64,000 bases of DNA from Staphylococcus saccharolyticus (GTDB lineage Bacteria; Bacillota; Bacilli; Staphylococcales; Staphylococcaceae). The stretch is taken from assembly GCF_900458815.1 (NCBI RefSeq), contig NZ_UHDZ01000001.1:1984001-2048000 (forward strand), given 5' to 3'. The notes beneath the pieces were generated by a model. The model worked only from the letters and a program-made list of their open reading frames with translations, was not told the origin of the DNA and ran no database searches. Positions 50,431 through 61,058 of the stretch are shown piece by piece. Position numbers and translations under genes: made by a program. Positions within the stretch are counted from its first letter, which is position 1. Every line of letters begins with the position of its first letter.

Positions 50431-51177
50431 ATGACATATTTAGAAAACTTTTTTACTACCGACATCAATTTGAATGTTTTTCTTATTTTTTTGATTGGTC
50501 TTATTTATATTATTATTCATCAAAATAGACATAAAGGAATCAATTCACTTTTAGATGTTTATTTAAATTATATTCCCGTTCTCACTCATGAATTCGGACA
50601 TGTCCTATTCAATCGTATCACCGGAGGGCGAGCAAAAGATCTTGTGATTGTTACGAATCCCACTGAAAGACAAAGCACGCTACAACAAGGCTACGCTATC
50701 ACTCAATCTAGGGGATACTTAGGACAATTCATTACTACAATTGGTGGCTATCTCATGCCACCAATTATGTTTTTAATTGGTTTAGTGGCAGCTCACTATC
50801 AACATCCAAGTGTTTTCTTAACAGCTTATTTAGCAATCTTTGTTTACTTTCTAGTGATCACATCTCGCAAATTATCACCAATCATCGTCATCATTTTAAT
50901 CACTGGATTTCTTTATTTTTTAATTCAACATAATCATCAACTTATGGTTTATAACATCGTAGCTTTCAGTTATCATTTCGTTTTAGGTGTTCTTCTAGGT
51001 GAAATCTTACAGTCATCATGGACGATATTTAACCTTACATTTCAACGACCTAAACCTACTTGGGATGGTAGTGCACTTACTGATATCACTAAAATACCTA
51101 CATTTGTATTTAGTATATTATGGATTTCTTTTAATTTCTATACGTTATACTTGCTCATCAAATATACGATATTATAA
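50431..51177 (+). CDS. M50-like membrane metallopeptidase of unknown role
   Basis: 248 residues with about seven membrane helices and the zinc motif HEFGH (LTHEFGHVLFNRITGG near residue 54), as in M50B-like peptidases. In staphylococci this gene stands between tagA and mntR, as here. No substrate is known. Ends in a terminator shared with mntR. Confidence 0.82.
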   Translation: MTYLENFFTTDINLNVFLIFLIGLIYIIIHQNRHKGINSLLDVYLNYIPVLTHEFGHVLFNRITGGRAKDLVIVTNPTERQSTLQQGYAITQSRGYLGQFITTIGGYLMPPIMFLIGLVAAHYQHPSVFLTAYLAIFVYFLVITSRKLSPIIVIILITGFLYFLIQHNHQLMVYNIVAFSYHFVLGVLLGEILQSSWTIFNLTFQRPKPTWDGSALTDITKIPTFVFSILWISFNFYTLYLLIKYTIL

Positions 51178-51180
51178 AAA

Positions 51181-51231
51181 CTTAAGCGCTTAATGAAACT
51201 GTTAATACAATCATTAAACGCTTAAGCTTTT
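51181..51231. terminator. Bidirectional terminator
   Basis: CTTAAGCGCTTAATGA pairs with TCATTAAACGCTTAAG, with T-rich tails on both sides, between the convergent M50-like gene and mntR. Confidence 0.75.
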
Positions 51232-51232
51232 A

Positions 51233-51877
51233 TTATTTTTCTGCAAATATATTCATTGCATTTTCATAACTTAAAATAGTGACAATATCATTTCTCTTGA
51301 GAATAATCACTTTATTTGTATCATCTTTAGATACAACTTCTACTTCATTGCCGATATAAATATCTTTACTTGATAAATAAATAAGCAATTCTGTCTTGTC
51401 TCGAACGCGTCGTACAATCACATGATCACCAGGCTCAAAATCAAGTATAGACGTCGTAAAAAGTTCTTTGTAATGATGATCTCTAGGAATCACGCCACCA
51501 TGTGGACATGTCCTAGGATAATTTAGAATTTTATCTAAACGTTCAACAAATAAATCGGAAATACGATGTTCGAGTATTTCTGCCTCTTGATGAACCTCTT
51601 CCCAATTATATTGTAAAATTTCTATTAAAAATAACTCCAACAAGCGGTGTCGTTTAATGATATCTAATGTTTGATTTAAACCTTCTTCAGTCAAACGTGC
51701 ACCTTTATAGTGTTTTGTTTCTACATAACCTTCTTTTTCTAAGCGACCAATCATTTCACTGACGGAGGGTGGCTTAATATTCAAAAATTGAGATAGTTGC
51801 TTGTTTGATACAAAGGATACATCGCCATCATTGGTCAGAATTGCTTTCAAGTAATCCTCTTTTTCTTCTGTTAACAT
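51233..51877 (-). CDS. mntR: MntR, manganese-responsive repressor (DtxR family)
   Basis: 214 residues, N-terminal winged helix (LSQFLNIKPPSVSEMIGRLEKEGYVE), metal-binding dimerisation region (HRLLELFLIE, EILEHRISDLF) and a C-terminal FeoA-like SH3 domain. Uses Mn2+ to repress mntABC. It is intact although its neighbouring target operon is decayed. Of two adjacent ATGs I take the second for spacing. Confidence 0.94.
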   Translation of the reverse strand: MLTEEKEDYLKAILTNDGDVSFVSNKQLSQFLNIKPPSVSEMIGRLEKEGYVETKHYKGARLTEEGLNQTLDIIKRHRLLELFLIEILQYNWEEVHQEAEILEHRISDLFVERLDKILNYPRTCPHGGVIPRDHHYKELFTTSILDFEPGDHVIVRRVRDKTELLIYLSSKDIYIGNEVEVVSKDDTNKVIILKRNDIVTILSYENAMNIFAEK

Positions 51878-51921
51878 CATTTCACCTCACACGCATTCAC
51901 CTTATTGTATCATGAATTTAC

Positions 51922-51951
51922 TTGACATGTTAAAACTTCAACGTTTATCAT
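51922..51951 (+). promoter_or_regulatory. mntABC promoter
   Basis: TTGACA, 18 bases, TATCAT. The MntR palindrome lies just downstream, covering the likely transcription start. Confidence 0.7.
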
Positions 51952-51959
51952 AAAATAAA

Positions 51960-51973
51960 TTAGGTTAACCTAA
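51960..51973. promoter_or_regulatory. MntR operator
   Basis: TTAGGTTAACCTAA is a perfect 14-base palindrome of the DtxR/MntR type, placed at the start site of the mntABC promoter. It remains perfect despite the decayed operon. Confidence 0.85.
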
Positions 51974-51998
51974 ACTTTTTGTTAGGAGGTTTTAATTA

Positions 51999-52758
51999 TT
52001 GCTCAAAGTTAATCACTTAAATTTGTTTTTAGGGAGAAAGCATGTTCTTAAAGACATTACTTTCTCATTACCTATAAGTGGTGAAATTATTGGTATTGTG
52101 GGACCTAACCGAGCAGGAAAGTCATCACTACTAAAGGCATTTATCGGGGAATTTAAAGCAACAGGAGAACAGACTTTATATGATCGGCCTATACATACAT
52201 ACTCAACTCAGATATATTACCTACATTCCACAAAAGGCACATATCGATTTAGATTTTCCTAATTAAAGTAGGTCAAGTGATATTATCTGGTTGCTACCAG
52301 GATATTAGATGGTTCAAAAGACCTGAAATGGTTAAAAAGGCAAAACTCAATCAATTACTTAAAGACCTAGAACTTAATGATTTACGTCATAGGCAAATTG
52401 CTGAATTGAGTGGTGGACAATTGCAACGTGTACTAGTCGCTAGAGCACTTATGAGTAACAGTGATATTTATTGCTTTATTGCTTTGATGAACCATTTGTT
52501 GGGATTGATATCTATAGTGAAAAACTCATTATGAATAAAATTAAACATTTAAAACATTTGGGAAAATTAATTTTAATCGTACATCACGATTTATCAAAAG
52601 CTGATCAATATTTTGATCGTATACTATTGCTCAATCAATCTTTACAATTTCTTTGGCCAACAAAAGAAGCATTAACATCTAAACGTCTAAATGCAACATT
52701 CATGAATTACACAGATGATTCATTGTTAAATTCATCATCTCAAGGGAGTGCAAGTTAA
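51999..52758 (+). pseudogene. mntA: MntA, Mn ABC transporter ATPase, decayed
   Basis: ATPase of the MntABC manganese importer. TTG start with GGAGG nine bases before. Lesions: Walker A reads GPNRAGKSS instead of GPNGAGKST; ATAC is present three times at 52192-52203 where two keep frame; an extra A near 52264 makes a stop; and ATTGCTTT is tandemly duplicated at 52470-52485. Removing these gives YITYIPQKAHIDLDFPIKVGQ and SDIYCFDEPFVGIDIYSEKL, clearly MntA. Signature LSGGQLQR remains. Confidence 0.9.
52470..52485. repeat. 8-bp tandem duplication in mntA
   Basis: ATTGCTTT occurs twice in direct contact. Removing one copy restores the Walker B sequence (CFDEPFVG) in frame. Confidence 0.85.
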
Positions 52759-53596
52759 ATGTTAGAATTTTTTAATCATTTATTGAGTTACCAATTTTTA
52801 AATCGAGCTTGAATCACTTCAATCTTAGTAGGTGTGGTTTGCGGCACAATGGGAAGTATCATCGTGTTACGTGGACTATCTTTAATGGGAGATGCTATGA
52901 GCCACGCTGTTCTACCGGGAGTCGCTTTATCATTCCTCTTCAACATTCCAATGTTTATCGGAGCTCTAATCACAGGTATGCTTGCCAGCTTATTCATTGG
53001 TTTTATTACTTCTAATAGTAAAACTAAACCTGATGCTGCTATAGGCATTAGTTTTACTGCATTCTTAGCATCAGGGGTCATTATTATTAGTCTAATTATA
53101 TAGTACAACTGATTTATACCATATTTTATTTGGTAATTTATTGGCAATTACTCATCAGTCTTTTTGGACAACTATCATAATTAGTTCACTGGTCATTCTA
53201 CTTATTATTATTTTCTATAGACCATTAATGATATCAACTTTTGATTCAACATTTAGTCGTATGAGTGGTCTCAATACAACACTCATTCATTATTTCGTTA
53301 TGTTATTACTATCACTTGTCACTGTGGCTAGTATTTAAACGGTCGGCATCATTCTTGTAGTAGCATTACTTATCACTCCTGCTTCAACTGCTTTCTTAAT
53401 CAGTAAACAACTCTATACCATGATGATTATAGCAGGCATTATCAGTGTGATAAGTTCTATCGTTGGTCTGTATTTCAGTTATATTTACAATATTCCAAGT
53501 GGCGCAACTATCGTCATTTGTACGTTCATTATTTATGTTATGACGCTAGCAATCACTAGAATTAAAAACAAACAAAAAAGGAGCGCTTTAACGTGA
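52759..53596 (+). pseudogene. mntB: MntB, Mn ABC transporter permease, decayed
   Basis: Membrane permease of MntABC. TGA replaces a Leu codon at 52810, a base is inserted near 53099 (ATTATATAGT), and an in-frame TAA at 53337 replaces Gln. Between the lesions the protein is excellent MntB sequence (GDAMSHAVLPGVALSFLF, KPDAAIGISFTAFLASG, LLITPASTAFLIS). Start follows mntA directly; the end overlaps the GTG of mntC. Confidence 0.9.
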
Positions 53597-54522
53597 AAAA
53601 ATTTTTCGCTTTGGCATTGGCATTTTTAATCATTCTCGCAGCATGTGGAAATCAAAATCATCAAGGACATCATTCTCATGAGGGAAAATTAAAAGTTGTG
53701 ACAACAAACTCTATTCTTTATGACATGGTTAAACATGTTGACGAAGATAAGGTTGACGTCCATAGTATTGTTCCGATCGGTCAAGACCCACACGAATATG
53801 AAGTAAAGCCTAAAGACATTAAAGCTTTAACAGATGCTGATGTCATTTTTTACAATGGGTTAAATCTTGAAACGGGTAACGGTTAGTTTGAAAAAGCTCT
53901 TGATCAAGCTGATAAATCTACAAAAGATAAGAATGTTATCGCTACTTCTAAAGATGTGAAGCCAATCTACTTAAATGGTGAAGAAGATAATAAAAATAAA
54001 CAAGACCCTCATGCATGGTTAAGTTTAGATAACGGAATTAAATATGTAAAAACCATTCAAGATGCATTAAAATAACTTGATAAGAATCATCAGTCTATAT
54101 ACGATAAACATGGTAAATCTTATTTAGCTGAGCTTGAAAAACTTAATAAAGAAAGTAAAAACAAATTTGATGATATTCCTAAAAACCAACGAGCCATGAT
54201 GACAAGTGAAGGTGCATTTAAATATTTTGCACAACAATTCGACGTTAAACCAGGGTATATTTGGGAGATTAATACAGAAAAACAAGGAACGTCAGGTCAA
54301 ATGAAACAAGCAATAAAATTTGTCAAAGATAATCATTTAAAACATCTATTAGTCGAAACAAGTGTTGATAAAAAGGCAATGCAAAGTTTATCAGAAGAAA
54401 CAAATAAAGATATTTATGGCGAAGTCTTTACGGATTCAATTGGTAAAGAAGGAACTAAAGGAGAGTATTACTACAAAATGATGAAATCAAATATTGATAC
54501 GATTCACGGTAGTATGAAATAA
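53593..54522 (+). pseudogene. mntC: MntC, Mn-binding lipoprotein, two in-frame stops
   Basis: Cluster A-I metal-binding lipoprotein. The lipobox (LAAC), the His-rich linker and metal ligand region GQDPHEYE are present, but TAG at 53884 (Trp expected) and TAA at 54073 (Glu expected) interrupt the single frame. The remaining frame runs cleanly to residue 309. GTG start overlaps mntB. With mntA and mntB also broken the whole importer is inactive. Confidence 0.92.
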
Positions 54523-54969
54523 CACTTGGAACGGGTCCTTACTTTGAACCAGAGATTTTATATAAAAAATCTCTGGTCGGCCATAATATAACTAGTAGTC
54601 CCATATCGTGTGTTTTTATATTACCCTCCTATAATATAATCTACATCTTTTACACACGATATGGTGGTATTAGTTAGCTGTGCATTATCATAATTAAACT
54701 TAAGCCCCACCCTCTCCGTAAATGGTGTTTTAATTAATGAATATGCACACATTCATTACTATATTTCCGAGCGATAAATCATAGTAATGGACTATCAGCG
54801 GATACTACTTTCACAGGTTACATAACTTCCGTAAGTAGTATTTCAAGTTCTATTCAATTTTTGAGTAGAACTCCACAAATAATGACTCAGTTATCTCCAT
54901 GGTCTCCATTATCCTCCCCATGGAGACGTTAGTTGCACTAATCATGTTGATATTAGTGCAACTTTTTTT
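54523..54969 (+). ncRNA. Structured 3' region of mntABC, RsaC-like
   Basis: The 450 bases after mntC have no ORF but several strong hairpins: CCAGAGATTTT/AAAATCTCTGG (54549-54576), a perfect 12-bp stem CCATATCGTGTG/CACACGATATGG (54601-54664), CTCCATGG/CCATGGAG (54895-54925) and a terminator GTTGCACTAAT/ATTAGTGCAAC with seven Ts (54932-54969). Loops carry C-rich stretches (CCCTCC at 54624, TCCTCCCC near 54912) suited to pairing with ribosome binding sites. In S. aureus the mntABC 3' UTR is processed to RsaC, which represses sodA. Homology is inferred from position and structure. Confidence 0.6.
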
Positions 54970-54977
54970 ATATAAAA

Positions 54978-55008
54978 ACTGCCGACAAAGTAATACTTTA
55001 TCGACAGT
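54978..55008 (-). terminator. Terminator after the CPA1 antiporter gene
   Basis: ACTGTCGATAAAGTA and TACTTTGTCGGCAGT (minus strand) pair with two G-U wobbles, followed by a T-run. The wobbles show it works for the minus strand. Confidence 0.7.
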
Positions 55009-55090
55009 CTCAATATCTTAATATAAACGTCTATGTTATATTAAATTTTTTGTAACCTATTATTAAATAAGTCAGAAATGAATATTTTAC

Positions 55091-57130
55091 TTATGTCATG
55101 CTATCCACAATAACCATTTCATCGTAGTTAATGGATTCTCTTAATTTCAGCGCAGTACCTTCTGTGATTTCATCATTTTCAATGAGTTCACGTAAAATAC
55201 GTCGCTGTTCTCTTAAAGCATTCAACTTAATTTTAGTGAGTGTATCTTCATGTCTTGAATTAAAGAAGTTATTGGGTGTCAGGTTATCAATTCTCATAAG
55301 ATAACCGTCACAAATCATACCAACTTCTAATTTATTATCAGTAGTAGCTTCTTTAGCTAAACGACTCACAACGTTATAATGTACAAGTTTGTTAATTTTA
55401 CCTAGTTCTAACAAGTTGTCAGTGACACTAAGAGATGAAGCTGAATTAATTTTCGTTTTAACACGGCGTTTTAATAACATTCCTCTTAAACCGACAATGA
55501 TTCTTCGTAATAGTGATGCTTGTTTATAAACTTCCGTACGTTCAGCATAACGCATATAATTCTCAAGTACACTATCTGTGATTTCACCTTCATCGACCAA
55601 CTTTTCTAACGTTTTCGTTTCAACATTGAAAGCAATCTTTTGAAGTCTTTCTAGCTCTTTAGAATTTTCGTCTTCCTTTTCCACAGTTTTTAAAAATGTA
55701 AGCTTATCATGGTAATCTTTTATAACATTTCCATAACGATAACTTGTTTCAAATGTGGATTTTTGATTCAAGTAATCAATAACATGTTCTAAAATGTAAA
55801 TTCTTGCCTCTTTGAAAGACATATTTCCTGTTTTAACTTTAGGACTATCCGGTGTAACCATAGGAAGAATGACTTGTGCAATAACCAAGCTTAAAATGAC
55901 CATTCCTGAAGCAATAAATAGCAAATCATTACGATATGCAAAAGCATGTTGATTCGCTAAGACATATGGCAACGTTAAAGCGATAGCTAACGAAATGGTA
56001 CCGTGAACACCACATAAAGTCATGATTAAAGCATATAAGCTACGCTTAGGTTTCTTTTCGGTAACCTTTTCTTCATCATCCTTAGAAATCATTTTTTGGA
56101 ATGGACTGACAGATAAATAAAAATAAGGATAAAGTACGTAAACCCACACAAATCTAAATAGGTAGACTGCAAGTGCTACAAGCAGAGTGATAACAATTAA
56201 AAATAATAAATTGTGTGGTTCTGTTTTAATAATCTTGACAATAACTTCTGGTACTAAAAAACCTAAAATTGAGAATACAAAACCATTTAATACATATCCT
56301 AAAATACTCCATGTATGGTTATAACTCATTTGAAGTTGCGTACGTGTTTGAGCAATACGCTCTCTCTCGAATCCGTGAACAAGACCTGCTACAACTGCTG
56401 CAATGATTCCTGAGGCATGGAAAAGCTCTGCAATCAAGTATGTTACAAACGGTGTCAACAGCTGAATAAACGTAAACATGTTAATATTTTCTATGCCACG
56501 TCTCATCAGCGTCAAACGGAATCTAACAAGTGCCATACCTATAAGAAGTCCAACAATCGCTCCCCCGATAGAAGCAATCAAAAATTGTTGAATTGCATCA
56601 AAGATAGAAAATGTTCCAGTAACAAGTACACCCACTGCGATTTTAAATGAAATGATACCCGCGGCGTCATTAAGTAATGACTCACCTTCAAGAATGGTCA
56701 TTGATCCTTTAGGTAAAACTTTCCCCTTTGTAATTGCTTGTACTGCTACTGCATCAGTAGGACAAAGGATAGCTGCAACTGCAAAGGCAGCACCTATTGG
56801 TAGTTCAGACCAAATCCAATGAATAAATAATCCCACACCAATAACAGTAGTAATGACTAAGCCTAGCGCCATCATCATAACGGGTTTAATATACTTTCTT
56901 AAATGTACTCTTGAGACATTGACGCCTTCGACAAATAATAATGGGGCTATCAGTGTAACCATAAATAATTCGGAATCAAAGTTAAACTCAACTGGGATTG
57001 GAGTGAGGTATAAAATCATCCCAAGAACAATTTGGATAAATGCAAAAGGTACTTTAGATATGAAAGTATGTACAAAGGAGCTTACGATAACTACTGTGAC
57101 AAATATAAGTAGAGTTTCAAATATCTCCAC
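55091..57130 (-). CDS. CPA1-family Na+/H+ antiporter (NhaP/NhaK type)
   Basis: 679 residues from a GTG with AGAGGTG upstream. About 12 membrane helices in the first 430 residues, with CPTDAVAVQAI and LEGESLLNDAAGII holding the Asp residues of the CPA1 ion site, then a cytoplasmic helical tail of about 250 residues. Exports Na+ or K+ for protons. It lies between mntABC and mnh2, as in S. aureus. The gap 57131-57532 upstream holds only promoter-type sequence. Confidence 0.9.
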   Translation of the reverse strand: MEIFETLLIFVTVVIVSSFVHTFISKVPFAFIQIVLGMILYLTPIPVEFNFDSELFMVTLIAPLLFVEGVNVSRVHLRKYIKPVMMMALGLVITTVIGVGLFIHWIWSELPIGAAFAVAAILCPTDAVAVQAITKGKVLPKGSMTILEGESLLNDAAGIISFKIAVGVLVTGTFSIFDAIQQFLIASIGGAIVGLLIGMALVRFRLTLMRRGIENINMFTFIQLLTPFVTYLIAELFHASGIIAAVVAGLVHGFERERIAQTRTQLQMSYNHTWSILGYVLNGFVFSILGFLVPEVIVKIIKTEPHNLLFLIVITLLVALAVYLFRFVWVYVLYPYFYLSVSPFQKMISKDDEEKVTEKKPKRSLYALIMTLCGVHGTISLAIALTLPYVLANQHAFAYRNDLLFIASGMVILSLVIAQVILPMVTPDSPKVKTGNMSFKEARIYILEHVIDYLNQKSTFETSYRYGNVIKDYHDKLTFLKTVEKEDENSKELERLQKIAFNVETKTLEKLVDEGEITDSVLENYMRYAERTEVYKQASLLRRIIVGLRGMLLKRRVKTKINSASSLSVTDNLLELGKINKLVHYNVVSRLAKEATTDNKLEVGMICDGYLMRIDNLTPNNFFNSRHEDTLTKIKLNALREQRRILRELIENDEITEGTALKLRESINYDEMVIVDSMT

Positions 57131-57532
57131 ACTTTCACCTCTTTATTAATTTTTAATTGTAAATTAAGTAATAAAAATTATTTAAAAATCGTTGCATATT
57201 TGAAATTGCAACATTGAGGGAGTAGTTAAGAAAATATCAAATATTTAGACTATTTTCCTTAACGATAATCAATGATGAATGATGAGGTTATTTATTTTGA
57301 TTTAAAAACTCAATTATGTGTTCATTTCAGTGAAATCAAACATGAACATTTTACTCTTAAATATGATTGTCAACGCCTCTTGAGGTAAGAAAATGTTTAT
57401 GTGTAATCTCATTGAATAAATACTTTACTACTTAAATTTACAATTTTTCTTGTTTACAATTTTATCACTTATCGTAATGTTTCTTAAATAAATCGCACTC
57501 AAATCTTCAATAATCCGACTTTAGTCGTAAAA

Positions 57533-57574
57533 AACCATTAACGTTATGATAACTTTATTAAAACGTTAATGGTT
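57533..57574 (-). terminator. Terminator of the mnh2 operon
   Basis: AACCATTAACGTT pairs with AACGTTAATGGTT; the A-run before it gives a T-run on the minus strand. Confidence 0.75.
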
Positions 57575-57585
57575 ATTGTAATAAA

Positions 57586-58047
57586 TTAATCTTCTAATTT
57601 ATTGTTTTCATGTTCTTTATAGTATAATTTTTCTCTGGCTTGTTCGCGTAACTTAGCTCTAGATTTTAATTCTTCTGGAGAATTAAATTCTTTTTGGCTT
57701 AATAGAATTGTAGATTGTCTTGGAACATCATCTTTCCTATACATGTATGCACCATTACGATAAGCCGCACGTGCAACTAAGTGCATACCTACTGGTGAAG
57801 TAAGATTAATAAACACCAATGATAAAAGTAATCTCACACTAAAGAATCCAGTGTTAACAGTAAAGTACACTAAAACTCCAATCATTGTGAGTAATACTGA
57901 TAAAGTGGAACTTTTTGTTGAAGCATGACTTCGCAAAAAGACATCTTGGAATTTCACAATACCTATCGCACTAATCAATGCAATGACACTTCCTAAGAAA
58001 ATAAGAATTGCTGACATTAAACTAACGATTTCTTTTGTTATTTGCAT
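57586..58047 (-). CDS. mnhG2: MnhG2, Mrp-type antiporter subunit G
   Basis: 153 residues, three membrane helices, MnhG/PhaG family ([25 protein letters not shown]). The ATG chosen gives MQITKEI, which aligns with S. aureus MnhG2, and has GGAGG 11 bases upstream; it overlaps the end of mnhF2. Last gene of the operon. Confidence 0.92.
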   Translation of the reverse strand: MQITKEIVSLMSAILIFLGSVIALISAIGIVKFQDVFLRSHASTKSSTLSVLLTMIGVLVYFTVNTGFFSVRLLLSLVFINLTSPVGMHLVARAAYRNGAYMYRKDDVPRQSTILLSQKEFNSPEELKSRAKLREQAREKLYYKEHENNKLED

Positions 58048-58324
58048 TGAAAACATGGCCTCCCCCGATAAATCTAGATATAGATACGGAACTAACGAAA
58101 GAAATAATCGCAATTAACATGATTGAATCCAAGAATGATACAGTATTAAATACGACACTCATCATCCCAACCATCGACATGACAACAGCACTTGTGGCAT
58201 CAAATGACACGACTCTATCCGCAGTCGTGGGACCTTTAATTAATCTGAATAGGCACACGAGAAGTGCAATACCAAAAAGTATTAATGCACTAATTATAAA
58301 GAATTGGGTTACTGCAACAATCAT
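58022..58324 (-). CDS. mnhF2: MnhF2, Mrp-type antiporter subunit F
   Basis: 100 residues, three membrane helices, with the [20 protein letters not shown] motif of the MnhF/PhaF family. Overlaps mnhE2 and mnhG2. Confidence 0.93.
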   Translation of the reverse strand: MIVAVTQFFIISALILFGIALLVCLFRLIKGPTTADRVVSFDATSAVVMSMVGMMSVVFNTVSFLDSIMLIAIISFVSSVSISRFIGGGHVFNANNKRNR

Positions 58325-58803
58325 CGTGTCACCTCCAATATTAAATCTTCATATTGTTTAATATTCTTCAGTAAGTTTTGCTTATCTTTATCTGAAACAT
58401 CAATACTGTGAATAAAGAATTTATTCGTATCTTTAGATATCCTTATAACTGTAGACCCTGGTGTAATAATAATTAAAATAGTTAAAAACGTAATAGCCCA
58501 GTTACTCTTCAAGGAGGTCTCATATGTTAGCAAACCAGGATTCATATCCTTTGTTCTAAACAAAATGTAGTTAATCGTACTGATACTCGATGTGATAAGT
58601 TGATATAAATAAACTGCTAAGAATTTAATTGCTACCCAGATTTTTTTCAAATAAAATTCTTCACCAAAAAACCAATGTAAAATATAAATTACAATTAATC
58701 CAATTAAAAATCCTGCAAAGAAAGTTGTAAATTTAAATTCGTCTTCATCTTGGAAGAGAACCCATAAAAACGCAATAACAATATTTAAAACAACTTGCTT
58801 CAT
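58321..58803 (-). CDS. mnhE2: MnhE2, Mrp-type antiporter subunit E
   Basis: 160 residues, MnhE/PhaE family, with the [21 protein letters not shown] motif. Its start overlaps the mnhD2 stop by one base. Confidence 0.93.
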   Translation of the reverse strand: MKQVVLNIVIAFLWVLFQDEDEFKFTTFFAGFLIGLIVIYILHWFFGEEFYLKKIWVAIKFLAVYLYQLITSSISTINYILFRTKDMNPGLLTYETSLKSNWAITFLTILIIITPGSTVIRISKDTNKFFIHSIDVSDKDKQNLLKNIKQYEDLILEVTR

Positions 58804-60302
58804 TAATGATCAACCTCCTTTAAGTGAGGGCTCACATTTTCTTGAAAAACATGTTCTTTCATATTAAGTTCTGTAGCATTATCTGTCACTTTTAGCACAA
58901 CTGGTGCAGCAATTCCCATCGCAAAAACTACAACAACTAAAATGCCTAGAAGCCCTTTCCGGTGACTAGGTAACTTATTGAATTTGACTTGTTCACCATC
59001 TGCATCACCGAAATACATAATGAACATCACTCTAAATAAACTGTACATTGCAATTAAACTTGTTACTATCATCAAGGCAAGACCTATATAATTACCATTT
59101 CTAATGGCACCTTGGAAGATAAGCACCTTACCTGGGAAACCACTAAATGGAGGTATCCCACCTATCGCAAAAATCATGACAATAAACGCAACACCAAAGA
59201 ATGGCTCTTTCTTAGCAAGACCACTTAAATATTGATAATTGCGATAACCTGACATATATACAAGACTACCTACAATAAAGAACAGTAGTGTCTTAACGAT
59301 AATGTCATTTGATAAATAGAATATGGCACCATCCACTCCCGAAAATGTATTGGAGCCTAAACCAAAAATAATAAATCCTATAGATAATATCACTTGATAA
59401 GCTACAATTTTTTTAATGTCTTTGTAAGCGATAACCCCAAATGCACCAATAATCATTGTGAGGCATGCCATAAACACGAGTAATGTATGAGTCACATTCG
59501 TATGTTGATCAAATAATAGCGTAAAAAATCGAATCATTGCATACGCACCGACTTTAGTCATTAACGCTGCAAAAAGTGCTGCAAGTTCAGTATTTAACAC
59601 TGCATACGCTTTCGGTAACCACATAAAGATTACCAATGCTGCTTTAGAACTAAAGGCTACCAAGAATACTAAAGAAATAAGAGTAATAGTTTGATTATTT
59701 TCCATATGATTCAAACGCATAGCTAAATGTGAAAAGTTTAATGTGCCTACCGTTTTATACAACATCCCAATACCTAATAAGAACAACCATGATCCTATAA
59801 TATTCAGAACCACGTATATAATCGCAGCACGTAATTGTTCAACTGATTGGCCCAAAGTCACAAGCACAAATGATGCAAGTAGTATTATTTCAAACATGAC
59901 ATAGAGATTAAATAAATCTGATGTTAAAAAGGATCCAATCACACCAACTGTAAGTAATAAAATAAATGTTGGTAAATGGAAACGATTGACACGTTTCTCT
60001 CCTCTACCAAAGCCATACGCCATAATAAGGGTAACTACAAAAGACGAAACAGTTACCATAAGTAGACTAAGTGAATCACCTAAAAATTGAATTCCATAAG
60101 GTGCCTTCCATCCACCAAAATTTAATGTTATCGGTTTATGATTCATCACATATATGAGTAATGCTAGTGAAATTAGTGTCGTCATTATCATCGTTGTAAT
60201 AGATAAAATTTTGAAAATTTGATTTTTGTTTTTTGTAAAAACAAGGATTAAAGCGCATATGAATGGAAGAAGCATAGGTAATATTAATAAATTACTCGTC
60301 AT
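58803..60302 (-). CDS. mnhD2: MnhD2, Mrp-type antiporter subunit D
   Basis: About 499 residues from the ATG after AGAGGTGA. Fourteen or so helices; homologous to the complex I subunit NuoN/NuoM family ([19 protein letters not shown] with the key Glu; [27 protein letters not shown] with the Lys pair). Intact. Confidence 0.95.
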   Translation of the reverse strand: MTSNLLILPMLLPFICALILVFTKNKNQIFKILSITTMIMTTLISLALLIYVMNHKPITLNFGGWKAPYGIQFLGDSLSLLMVTVSSFVVTLIMAYGFGRGEKRVNRFHLPTFILLLTVGVIGSFLTSDLFNLYVMFEIILLASFVLVTLGQSVEQLRAAIIYVVLNIIGSWLFLLGIGMLYKTVGTLNFSHLAMRLNHMENNQTITLISLVFLVAFSSKAALVIFMWLPKAYAVLNTELAALFAALMTKVGAYAMIRFFTLLFDQHTNVTHTLLVFMACLTMIIGAFGVIAYKDIKKIVAYQVILSIGFIIFGLGSNTFSGVDGAIFYLSNDIIVKTLLFFIVGSLVYMSGYRNYQYLSGLAKKEPFFGVAFIVMIFAIGGIPPFSGFPGKVLIFQGAIRNGNYIGLALMIVTSLIAMYSLFRVMFIMYFGDADGEQVKFNKLPSHRKGLLGILVVVVFAMGIAAPVVLKVTDNATELNMKEHVFQENVSPHLKEVDH

Positions 60303-60636
60303 CTTCTTCACCTCTCAATGCACCTATTTCATCTTCTTTTGTTACTCGATAGGTTCTATAAATCAACACAAGCAAGAATGCAGTCATACCAAACCCTATA
60401 ACAATGGCTGTGAGTACAATTGCTTGTAACAAAGGGTCAACAAAATGATTAGTATGACCTTGAATTAATGGTTCAGACATATGAGGACCATATTTTCCCA
60501 TACTCATAATAAATAAATTACCAGCATGAGTATAAATAGAAATACCAATAACAATGCGAATTAAGTTAACTGATAAAATCATATACGTTCCTATAAATAC
60601 CAAGAATCCTATTACAAGCATCAAGATTAAATTCAT
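60292..60636 (-). CDS. mnhC2: MnhC2, Mrp-type antiporter subunit C
   Basis: 114 residues, three helices, NuoK-like family ([20 protein letters not shown]). Overlaps both neighbours by a few bases. Confidence 0.94.
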   Translation of the reverse strand: MNLILMLVIGFLVFIGTYMILSVNLIRIVIGISIYTHAGNLFIMSMGKYGPHMSEPLIQGHTNHFVDPLLQAIVLTAIVIGFGMTAFLLVLIYRTYRVTKEDEIGALRGEEDDE

Positions 60637-61058
60637 GATTTACCACCACTTATAGATAGCATTACTGTTACAATCACTCCTACAACTGTGAGTAATATAC
60701 CTAGTTCAAATAATGTAACAGTTGTTACATGCACATGTCCCAATAGAGGGAATGATACATTTGCTTCTGTTTGATATAAAAATGGCTTTCCAAAAAACAT
60801 AGGAACGACAGCCGTAGCAATAGAAATAAAAGATCCTATAATCATTAATTTTTTAAAATCAATCGGTAAACTCATCAATACTTCATTCACATCAAAAGCA
60901 AGGAACATTAAGATAAATGCTGAACTGAAAATTAAACCGCCTATAAATCCACCACCAGGGTTATTATGCCCGGCGAAGAAAACATAAAATCCAAATGTTA
61001 AAAGAATGAACACAACAATTTTTGTAACGGATTTCAGTACTACGTCATTCTCTTTCAT
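60633..61058 (-). CDS. mnhB2: MnhB2, Mrp-type antiporter subunit B
   Basis: 141 residues, four helices, with the [14 protein letters not shown] motif of MnhB proteins. Its start overlaps the end of mnhA2 by 14 bases, so it is normally translationally coupled to the now broken first gene. Confidence 0.94.
   Translation of the reverse strand: MKENDVVLKSVTKIVVFILLTFGFYVFFAGHNNPGGGFIGGLIFSSAFILMFLAFDVNEVLMSLPIDFKKLMIIGSFISIATAVVPMFFGKPFLYQTEANVSFPLLGHVHVTTVTLFELGILLTVVGVIVTVMLSISGGKS

Noticed and set aside
52788..53147. 119-residue minus-strand frame in mntB
   Set aside because: It is antisense to clear MntB coding sequence and has no recognisable features.
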